Below the pieces are notes generated by a model. That model ran no database searches. It worked only from the letters and a program-made list of their open reading frames with translations, and was not told the origin of the DNA. A stretch of 6,029 bases of DNA from Clostridia bacterium (GTDB lineage: Bacteria; Bacillota_A; Clostridia; UBA1212; UBA1255): positions 1 through 6,029 of the forward strand of contig JAFWZH010000327.1 in assembly GCA_017522515.1 (NCBI GenBank), in the 5' to 3' direction. Positions 1-5,623 of this stretch are shown piece by piece; position 1 is the first letter of the stretch; each line of letters starts with the position of its first letter. Both the position numbers and the translations under genes were made by a program.

Positions 1-132
1 GCATTTAGTCAGAATCTTCAGCACCGTATCCTGCACAAGGTCCTTTGCCCTCTCCCTGTCATGAGTGAGAAACTTTGCATACAGCATAAGCTCAGCCTTG
101 ACGCCGAGCAACTCCTTTTCAATCTCTTTCAT
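1..132 (-). CDS. ECF-type RNA polymerase sigma factor, N-terminal part (cut by window edge)
   Basis: The visible 44 codons encode the start of a sigma-70 family factor of the extracytoplasmic-function class, which would direct RNA polymerase to a specific promoter set. The evidence is the region 2 pattern: a helical stretch with LMLYAKFLTHD at residues 15-25, then DLVQDTVLKIL at 31-41. This matches the DLVQETF-like region 2.2 core of ECF factors, and small factors of this form are common in Bacteroidota. The ATG at 130-132 is the only reasonable start, because an in-frame TAA lies about 21 bases upstream of it. The rest of region 2 and all of region 4 lie outside the window. It shares strand with the operon upstream but is separated by about 208 bp, so it is probably transcribed on its own. 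The family call is fairly firm; its regulon is unknown. Confidence 0.85.
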   Translation of the reverse strand, partial: MKEIEKELLGVKAELMLYAKFLTHDRERAKDLVQDTVLKILTKC

Positions 133-340
133 TTTGCTCTCTATTTTGCGTTGTTAAACAAGTAGTCCGCCAACAACTGCTGGCTATAAACAATTATAAC
201 CCCTAAAGAGGCAAAATGGTTCTTTTATTAACATTATTTATGAAAAAAGTGCAGTGGAGCGTGTTTTTTTGCCTGTACAAATTGTAAGGTTGATAAAGGA
301 AGGTTGATTGCAACAAGGCTTGAAAATTATATATTTGACT
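133..340. other. Intergenic spacer and probable leader of the sigma factor gene
   Basis: This AT-rich stretch holds no gene that I can support. Reading toward the sigma factor on the minus strand, TATAATTG at 198-191 is one base away from the Bacteroidota -7 consensus TAnnTTTG. TTTTG at 216-212 upstream is too close for a good -33 element, so the promoter is only a weak candidate. A 6-bp inverted repeat, GTTGTT/AACAAC, lies in the leader at about 150-177. A 9-bp direct repeat, AAGGTTGAT on the plus strand, occurs at 286-294 and 300-308. No hairpin with a GC stem and T tract was found. Confidence 0.4.
286..308. repeat. Short direct repeat, 9 bp twice with 14-bp period
   Basis: AAGGTTGAT occurs at 286-294 and again at 300-308, both on the plus strand and five bases apart. 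A period of 14 bp is not a whole helical turn, so it is not an obvious dimeric operator. It lies between the end of the decayed operon gene and the sigma factor start. It could equally be chance in an AT-rich spacer. Confidence 0.35.
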
Positions 341-521
341 TTATACCGACTTCAAAATTAGAGTTACGTTGCTTTTCATGCCAAAAGTAGTACCAGTTAT
401 GTTGGCAGAACTGATATACACAGCCTCAAGCTCAAATTCGTTTATATTGAAATATATGCTCGCCCTTTGCTATCTGTTCAAGCAAAAGGCCGTAATGTTC
501 CTCGTTTCTAACGTAGCGAAT
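341..521 (-). pseudogene. Out-of-frame C-terminal remnant of the DnaB-like domain
   Basis: Downstream of the stop at 508-510, coding-like sequence continues in two other frames. From 521 a frame reads IRYVRNEEHYGLLLEQIAKGE and then stops near 433. Skipping one T in a TTT run near 452 moves to a third frame that reads FNINEFELEAVYISSANI and continues to a TAA at 341-343. In DnaB helicases the strand after the RecA core reads like FIYRDEVYH and is followed by an AEIIIGKQRNGPIGTV-type strand. The YVRNEEHYG and AVYISSANITGTT stretches fall in the same order and spacing, though the match is weak. I read this as the lost end of the 508-888 domain, cut off by two small frame changes. There is no start codon or context for an independent gene. 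Confidence 0.55.
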
Positions 522-888
522 CATCAAGGTTTATAAATTCCAAAGTGACACCACAAGCATTGCTCCATTGAATAAGTTTATCTTTATCAATATTTTCCAT
601 TGCATCTATAAGCACATATTCAACAGGTTTTTGAAAATCCTCATATTCCTTTATATACCCTTCGGCACTATCTATAATCTTGTCGCAGAGATATAAAGAA
701 GCATTTTCAAGTACAGGAGCTGTATTATCTATGCGTTCCCACTCTTCGTCATTTAGATTACCCTGCTTAATTTTACCGTATTCAATACCCGAGAGTTCTG
801 CGAGAAGTCTTTGGATAATATTTATATAAGAATCACAGAACAATAATACCGGAGTATTGCTAAGCAGTAGGTCTATAATCCGTTTCAT
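508..888 (-). CDS. DnaB-helicase-like RecA domain fragment, no Walker A seen
   Basis: This open frame encodes 126 residues resembling the middle of the RecA-type ATPase domain of replicative helicase DnaB. VLLFCDS at 14-20 followed by a helix matches VLIFSLE in E. coli DnaB. GKIKQGNLNDEEWERI at 38-53 matches its KIRTGQLDDEDWARI region. LENASLYLCD at 60-69 fits the next strand, and YVLID at 91-95 fits the Walker B strand with its aspartate. NACGVTLEFIN at 110-120 fits the following strand, NVPVVALSQLN. No GxxxxGK[ST] loop precedes it, in this frame or in the upstream one, so ATP hydrolysis is doubtful. ATG 888 overlaps the preceding stop as ATGA, which looks like translational coupling. However, the frame upstream of this ATG also reads naturally (RIEELNVMKRIIDLL), so the ORF is more likely the end of the preceding gene split off by a frameshift. 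Whether it is made as a separate protein is unknown. Confidence 0.55.
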   Translation of the reverse strand: MKRIIDLLLSNTPVLLFCDSYINIIQRLLAELSGIEYGKIKQGNLNDEEWERIDNTAPVLENASLYLCDKIIDSAEGYIKEYEDFQKPVEYVLIDAMENIDKDKLIQWSNACGVTLEFINLDDSLR

Positions 889-1937
889 AACATTAAGTTC
901 TTCAATTCGGCAACTTCCTCATTTTGCAAATCCTCGGTTGTGAGGACATCTAAATATGAAACAAGTTTTGCTTTCTTGTCATCCATTCTAAGCCAGCACA
1001 ATGTTATTTTATTATCCTTTTGCATCAATAACATATCATACAACAGAGTTATAACCTCTTTTTTCATTCCATCATAATTGGGAGACAATTTTTCATAGCA
1101 GTCAATCTGGAATAAAAGGCTATTATAATAAGTCCATAATACAGCATCTTTGTCCGACAGCAATAAACCAAGAGTATAAATCATAGATGAGATGCTTCCA
1201 TATATTTCAGAAGCCTCATACAATTTTTCTGCTTGCATAAACAACCCGCCCAGTTGCATATATGCTGATAACATTTCAAGATACACACTTCTCTTGAATA
1301 TGAGATACAGATGACACTGCATTATAAACAAGTGATAATGAATCATCAAAGCCAAGATTCTTACACTTTGCACACTCACATAAAGTACGGCAAAACAAGA
1401 ATGATTTGAAATTGCTGTCATTCACACAATAATACTTATCCCCCACATATGGTTGCAAATCGATTACGAAATTATAAATGCCCAAATCAAATACATATTC
1501 CTGTGGATAAAACAATTCTTTTGAATTACATTCGGCTATAAATGATTTTATGTCTTTTACTATAATTTTAACCAGTTTCTCCAGACCTTTGTTAAGTTCT
1601 TTTTCTTCACAGTCAAAGAAGTTACTTTCTAGAAACAGGCTCAGTTGTTTTGTGCGAATATATGCAATAATTTCTTCTGCACTTTCATTGCCACGCTCTG
1701 TAGCAATGATAAACAGACGCATCATTTCATATGTGTTGCTTTGTCCCCAACCTGCAAAGTACAAATCTGCAAGTACGCGTGGAGCTTCCGCATCACCTTG
1801 CTCTGTAGCATATTGCAGAAATTCAATAAACTCATTGAATTTATCATCACCTTCACTAGTACTATATATCTGGCATAATAATGTGTAGCCTCGACATCGC
1901 CCTGCAAAGCACGTTGTTTAAGTTCTTCAATGTTCAT
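885..1937 (-). pseudogene. Broken Sel1-repeat/helical protein, upstream half of a Sel1-DnaB-like fusion
   Basis: The gene starts at ATG 1937, 11 bp after the preceding stop, with MNIEELKQRALQGDVEA, the N terminus also used by the complete Sel1 gene at 4385. The frame is lost near 1858-1875. Removing one TA from the TATATA there restores a reading through STSEGDDKF and a Sel1-like repeat (FLQYATEQGDAEAPRVLADLYFAG), then another repeat-like stretch (IIATERGNESAEEIIAYI). That second frame stops at 1276. Before it does, coding sense passes into the first frame again near 1279-1310, continuing as VYLEMLSAYMQLGG to a TGA at 885. The middle and C-terminal parts look helical, with a cysteine cluster CRTLCECAKC, and have no recognised domain. 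No in-frame nonsense codon is needed to explain the loss, only small indels, so decay is recent or the sequence has errors here. An alternative reading is a set of separate short genes, but none of the inner segments has a convincing start. Confidence 0.75.
1887..1937 (-). repeat. 51-bp 5'-end repeat, copy 1
   Basis: The first 17 codons of the decayed Sel1-type gene match the first 17 codons of the complete Sel1 gene (4335-4385) at 47 of 51 positions by my count. Both encode M[NT]IEELKQRALQGDVEA, and similarity falls off sharply just downstream. Confidence 0.9.
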
Positions 1938-1948
1938 AATAGTACATT

Positions 1949-3460
1949 TTATTTTTCTGACCTCTTTTTTACCTTACGCTTTACCTCCATTGCAGCTATT
2001 TCATATTCAGCATTATAGCGATGTATAATATTCTTGTTTATACGACGTTTGCATTTACTTTCTTGAGTACACAGTAGCCGTTGTTCCTTTGCCTGAGCAA
2101 ACAATCTTTTTAGTTCGTTACGAATTATTCCTGCGACATCGACTGTCAACAATCTAAACTCCGAAGGATAATTCACTTTTCTTTCATCATAACCACATAG
2201 TTTATTCAATGCCTTGTAGAATGCCTTATTGTGTGTATGATATTTAAGATGCGCCATCTCATGCAGTATTACCATACGGATAAACTCTTCCGATGTAAAC
2301 AGCAAGTCAATGTTCAATGTTATTATCCTGTTGTTATAATCGCAAGTTCCCCATTTGGTAAACTTTTCATCACTCCATTCGCACAGCTTCACACTCGCGC
2401 AGTTGTAGCCATACATCTTGGAATATCTATACAATTTCTCTTCAAAGAAATATTGCCCATACACGACCAATGCCCTTTTTACCGATGCAGTGAGTTTAAT
2501 ATTGCCATTTTTAATCTTTTGGGCATATTCCACCAATTCCCCCAAAGAGTTAAAACGGAATTTGTCTTTTTGCAGGCTCATTAGATAATGGTAGCAAGAA
2601 ATATAGTGTTCCTTATCGGCGCACAACAGAACATTGTTATCCCCATCAACCAACATCTTTTGCGTGGGTGTATTCAATGAATAGTAAAAAGTACCATCCA
2701 AAGCAAAGGCATAATAGCTGTTTATGTAACCACCGGACGACACAATCGGCTTGAATGTCTCACCGCAATAGAGTGTATATCCACTATCTTCCGCGGCAAG
2801 AATAAAAACCTTACGGAACGGAGTTTGATACAAGAATTCATTATAGCGTTCAGGGATATTGTTTGAAGCATCGAGTTTGTATAGACCTTTATGCTTGCCA
2901 TCCCTGCTTGTCTCTATAAGCGTACCCAACCCCGGTGACCACCAAAAATTCATATCATTGAACTCTAATGGCAGGACTGTGGTTTCTCTTTTATTGTCAG
3001 CAACATTTATTGCGCCAAACTTGCCATTCTTCTTTACTAAAAACACGCCCTTTGGTTGGCGAAATCTGTCGTTTATTACTAAGTCATACGATATTGACAA
3101 CATTTTTCTGCCTACACGATTTACTATACAAAAGCCTTCGCTGTCCTGTACCCATAGCTTCTCGTTTATCACATAAGAAACGGCATTGCGTTCCATAGGC
3201 TCAACAATAAAAAAGTTGTTCTTGTCAATGATAGCCTTGCTGTTATCCCACTCTACATACGCACCTATATGTGTTTTACCATAGAGTCTTATACGTATAA
3301 ACGCAGTACACCATTCATAGCTCAAAGGAATCACAACCTTGCCATCGCAATCGACAAAGCCATATAAACCATTCTTGCCAACCTTTATGTAGCCATGCTG
3401 TTCACCACCCACAAAAGTGTATTTTGCTTTCAGTTTCTTTGTCAAAGTTCTTATGTTCAT
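1949..3460 (-). CDS. WG-repeat protein with C-terminal YgjP-like (DUF45) zinc metallopeptidase domain
   Basis: The 503-residue product combines two modules. The N-terminal ~300 residues carry degenerate WG-type beta repeats: GKNGLYGFVDCDGKVVIPL at 28-46, KKNGKFGAINV at 143-153 and DGKHKGLYKL at 187-196. Such repeats form beta scaffolds thought to bind other proteins. Residues ~325-435 match the YgjP/DUF45 metallopeptidase family: KWGTCDYNNRI at 369-379 corresponds to its RWGSC signature, and H400-E401-x-x-H404 with H410 forms a HExxHxxxxxH zinc site. All three zinc ligands and the catalytic glutamate are present, so the enzyme could be active; in this family the substrate is generally unknown. 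The tail from ~450 is very basic. There is no signal peptide, so it should be cytoplasmic. ATG 3460 follows the preceding stop after one base, and AAGGA lies six bases upstream of it. The frame is intact and this is a secure gene; only its role is open. Confidence 0.95.
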   Translation of the reverse strand: MNIRTLTKKLKAKYTFVGGEQHGYIKVGKNGLYGFVDCDGKVVIPLSYEWCTAFIRIRLYGKTHIGAYVEWDNSKAIIDKNNFFIVEPMERNAVSYVINEKLWVQDSEGFCIVNRVGRKMLSISYDLVINDRFRQPKGVFLVKKNGKFGAINVADNKRETTVLPLEFNDMNFWWSPGLGTLIETSRDGKHKGLYKLDASNNIPERYNEFLYQTPFRKVFILAAEDSGYTLYCGETFKPIVSSGGYINSYYAFALDGTFYYSLNTPTQKMLVDGDNNVLLCADKEHYISCYHYLMSLQKDKFRFNSLGELVEYAQKIKNGNIKLTASVKRALVVYGQYFFEEKLYRYSKMYGYNCASVKLCEWSDEKFTKWGTCDYNNRIITLNIDLLFTSEEFIRMVILHEMAHLKYHTHNKAFYKALNKLCGYDERKVNYPSEFRLLTVDVAGIIRNELKRLFAQAKEQRLLCTQESKCKRRINKNIIHRYNAEYEIAAMEVKRKVKKRSEK

Positions 3461-3461
3461 A

Positions 3462-4385
3462 TTATTCCTTAAATTTAAACGACAATTGTTTAGGACATTT
3501 GCGGTTATAATGTCGCCGCGCGTGTTTAATTTTTACGCTCCGCATCTTATTATCACATTCATTCTGGCGTTTTCTTTTTTTCTCTTTTTCAATACGTCTT
3601 TCAACTTCCAAGACTTTCTTTTTAGCATATTTTTTACCATGTTCTGCAGCTTTTTTCATCCAATAAAACAGACGTTCCAGTAGTAAAGCCTTAATAGAAC
3701 ATCCATACTCATACAAAGCAACAATGAATCCTATATGGTCTTTATCAATAGCAACAGCCCTTTCAAACCAAGCGTCGGCTTTGTCAAAATTTTCTTGATA
3801 AAAATACTCTCTGCCAATCTCAAAGCATTCTTCACAACTCCAATTAACCTTTGCCAACCACTCTTCAGCCTTATCGTAATCTTTATTTTCCAAGTAATAC
3901 AACCCAAGCTGATACACAGCATCTTCATTGTCCTGTATAGCTAGCTCCTCGAGCAAGGCCTTTCCCTTTTCAACATCATCGTGCCAAAGGTGATAAATCC
4001 CAAGATTATATTTCGACGCATCATCGCCCAGACAGCAAGCCTTTTCCATGCACTCCTTATACTTATCCATATCTGCATAAGGACCGCTGTAGTACAAATC
4101 TGCCAAAACCCGTAATCCTTTTATATCGTTCTGCTCTGCCGCCTTTTCTGCCCAGAACAGAGCCTTTTTCAAATCCTTGCCTATTTTCTTTCCCCAATAA
4201 TACATTTCGGCAACCAGACTTTGTGCCGGGGCATAACCCTGTTCTGCAGCAACCAAACACCACTCAAAAGCAAGTTTATAGTTGCGTCGTAGAGTTTCAT
4301 TACCCTTATAATAAAGACATCCTAACTCAAATTGAGCCTCGACATCGCCCTGCAAAGCACGCTGTTTAAGTTCTTCGATAGTCAT
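3462..4385 (-). CDS. Sel1-repeat protein with strongly basic C-terminal tail
   Basis: The 307-residue product is built from Sel1-like (TPR-type) helix pairs. ALQGDVEAQFELGCLYYKG at 10-28, AAEQGYAPAQSLVAEMYYWG at 46-65, AAEQNDIKGLRVLADLYYSG at 82-101 and ALLEELAIQDNEDAVYQLGLYY at 143-164 show the pattern. More divergent repeats continue to ~250, including AAEHGKKYAKKKV at 246-258. Sel1 arrays are adaptors that hold other proteins. From about 262 the chain becomes a lysine/arginine-rich helix, with residues 268-273 nearly all K or R, and ends in KQLSFKFKE. This suggests nucleic-acid or acidic-partner binding, which is inference. I chose ATG 4385 because the peptide then starts with the same M-I-E-E-L-K-Q signature as the gene at 1937 and lies 34 bp after the preceding stop. 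The frame stays open to 4520, but that would add 45 residues of no repeat character and overlap the previous gene by 101 bp. No signal peptide is seen. Confidence 0.93.
   Translation of the reverse strand: MTIEELKQRALQGDVEAQFELGCLYYKGNETLRRNYKLAFEWCLVAAEQGYAPAQSLVAEMYYWGKKIGKDLKKALFWAEKAAEQNDIKGLRVLADLYYSGPYADMDKYKECMEKACCLGDDASKYNLGIYHLWHDDVEKGKALLEELAIQDNEDAVYQLGLYYLENKDYDKAEEWLAKVNWSCEECFEIGREYFYQENFDKADAWFERAVAIDKDHIGFIVALYEYGCSIKALLLERLFYWMKKAAEHGKKYAKKKVLEVERRIEKEKKRKRQNECDNKMRSVKIKHARRHYNRKCPKQLSFKFKE
4335..4385 (-). repeat. 51-bp 5'-end repeat, copy 2
   Basis: This is the start of the complete Sel1 gene and the partner of copy 1 at 1887-1937, with four mismatches over 51 positions. 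Most synonymous positions are also identical, so protein constraint alone does not easily explain the match. Confidence 0.9.
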
Positions 4386-4419
4386 AGTTTCGTTAACCTT
4401 AAATGTTAAACTTAAAGTA

Positions 4420-4848
4420 TCAATCGGCTTGAAGCAGCCTTTTAAATTCCAATTTACGCTGTGGGCTAATACAACTATTTTTGCTTTCCAATTCAAAAAT
4501 AGTGTAATAGTCATAGTCATTCAGGCACTCCTCGCAATCTCTTGTAGTAGTCAAGTCCACTGTTATTAAATCCCCAAAAACAGTCAGCATCATCTCGGAA
4601 TATTCTGTCACAGAATACGTGGAACATACTATATTATCAAAGCTTATTGGTGGGCGTTTATAAGGATAATTCATGCAGTTAGGTTTCTTGTTTTTGAGGA
4701 GTTCGTCAACCTTGGTAGGGAAGTTCACAACACCGTCGAATTGTTGTCCTTTGGGTACCAACAATATAAACTCGTGCAAAAAAGTTCTTTCAGCAGTATG
4801 GCAGTACCTGTATTCGGTACTGCAAACAATAATTCTTCTTTGTTTCAT
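4420..4848 (-). CDS. Hypothetical protein of 142 residues, no recognised family
   Basis: I do not recognise a family. The protein begins MKQRRIIVCSTEYRY, like the first beta strand of a small alpha/beta fold. It continues with EFILLVPKG at 26-34, a mid-section rich in proline and tyrosine (NYPYKRPPISF at 60-70), and a strand-like MMLTVFGDLITVDLT at 86-100. CEEC at 105-108 and other cysteines at 9, 16, 58, 75 and 126 could bind a metal. There is no signal peptide or membrane segment, so a cytoplasmic location is likely. ATG 4848 lies four bases after the preceding stop, which supports it. The frame opens 17 codons further upstream, but that part overlaps the neighbouring gene and looks like its shadow. 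It sits between an orphan and a Sel1 gene in the same run, so it is probably a partner of the repeat proteins; function is unknown. Confidence 0.85.
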   Translation of the reverse strand: MKQRRIIVCSTEYRYCHTAERTFLHEFILLVPKGQQFDGVVNFPTKVDELLKNKKPNCMNYPYKRPPISFDNIVCSTYSVTEYSEMMLTVFGDLITVDLTTTRDCEECLNDYDYYTIFELESKNSCISPQRKLEFKRLLQAD

Positions 4849-4852
4849 AGTC

Positions 4853-5623
4853 TTATTCGCAAGGCAAAGAGTAATCGATATAATTATTATCCTGCACAAA
4901 GATGCGCATCTCGGGTTTTTCGCCTTTCAGGAATTTATATTCCAGCCATATGTTGCAATCGTCAATAGTGCGTTTCTCGCACACCTGGGCATAGAATTTA
5001 GGGTCAAACTCCTGCAAAAAGGCTTTGAGTACCTCTATTGGGAAATACCTTTTAAAGGGCACGCGCAAATTCCCGTTCAAATATTTACGATAGCCCACAG
5101 GGTGAGCAGGCGGGCTAAAATTCTTATACTTCTCCTTCGACGATATTCTCAGCACATCGCTATAACATCTATCACACTCGGTACGGAAAGTTCCGGGGTA
5201 GAAAAAGCCGGGCAAACTGCGTTTCATAGTGAGCAACTGCTCCGCATTAAGGCGGTAATACTCGCGGCTTCTTGATAAACTACGGTCATGCTCCATTTCA
5301 AATTTATCATGGTCAATCTCGCCGTTAGGACGGAGAAGCCCTTTAAAGCTATGCTGCATCAAACGCCTCACCCATCGCCTTGCCGTTTTATCGGTGGTAA
5401 AACAATTATAGAACTCCTTCCACTCCACAATTGTTATCCAGTGATAACTAGGGAAGTACAAAAGCGGGTAACCATTCGATTTCCACATCTTCTCTTCCAC
5501 AGCACATCGCTTACACTTGCAACGCCCCCTAGCAAGCCCACCCTCATAGAGTTTGATTTCGATAAAGAAATTTTTGTTACTGAATTTCTCTGTTCTTAAA
5601 TATTTCGCCTCTAATCTATTCAT
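4853..5623 (-). CDS. Hypothetical protein of 256 residues with CxCxxC and CxxC clusters
   Basis: No family is recognised. The first ~45 residues include RCKCKRCAVEEKMW at 34-47, with cysteines at 35, 37 and 40. A second pair, CDRC at 150-153, lies more than 100 residues further on. Together these could form one split zinc site, a pattern known from many zinc-ribbon and treble-clef proteins. The chain is rich in tyrosine, tryptophan and phenylalanine and has a basic-aromatic stretch, KTARRWVRRLMQHSFKGLL at 79-97, followed by a histidine- and acid-rich GEIDHDKFEMEHD at 101-113. No signal peptide or membrane helix is seen. ATG 5623 overlaps the end of the preceding Sel1 gene by eight bases, which suggests coupled translation, and the frame is intact through to the TAA at 4853-4855. 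The catalytic or binding role is unknown. The gene may encode a nucleic-acid-binding or structural zinc protein, but that is only inference. Confidence 0.9.
   Translation of the reverse strand: MNRLEAKYLRTEKFSNKNFFIEIKLYEGGLARGRCKCKRCAVEEKMWKSNGYPLLYFPSYHWITIVEWKEFYNCFTTDKTARRWVRRLMQHSFKGLLRPNGEIDHDKFEMEHDRSLSRSREYYRLNAEQLLTMKRSLPGFFYPGTFRTECDRCYSDVLRISSKEKYKNFSPPAHPVGYRKYLNGNLRVPFKRYFPIEVLKAFLQEFDPKFYAQVCEKRTIDDCNIWLEYKFLKGEKPEMRIFVQDNNYIDYSLPCE

Noticed and set aside
242..270. A possible intrinsic terminator formed by AAAAAA and TTTTTTT arms
   Set aside because: The arms are only A:T pairs around a 15-base loop, and the inner bases do not pair, so there is no GC stem.
353..386. A perfect TAnnTTTG (-7 type) sequence at 360-353 with TTTTG at 386-382 upstream
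   Set aside because: It falls inside the coding-like tail of the decayed gene, its spacing of 21 bases is slightly long, and the sigma factor start is over 200 bp away. It may be chance in AT-rich DNA.
1315..1421. The first ~40 codons of the 885-1421 open frame as a real N terminus
   Set aside because: They read over the clear coding sense of the other frame (CKNLGFDDSLSLVYNAVSS) and look like a shadow; true coding sense enters this frame only near 1279-1310.
3462..3491. A C-terminal QLSFKF that recalls a DNA polymerase clamp-binding motif
   Set aside because: The usual form is close to QLxLF. The fit here is poor and nothing else links the protein to the clamp.
4386..4520. A 45-residue N-terminal extension of the Sel1 gene starting MTMTIT
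   Set aside because: It overlaps the preceding gene by about 100 bp and adds no repeat character, whereas ATG 4385 gives the same N-terminal signature as the paralogue at 1937.
4673..5275. A 200-codon open frame on the plus strand
   Set aside because: It lies antisense across two well-supported minus-strand genes, has no recognisable protein character, and starts inside one of them. It is a shadow frame.
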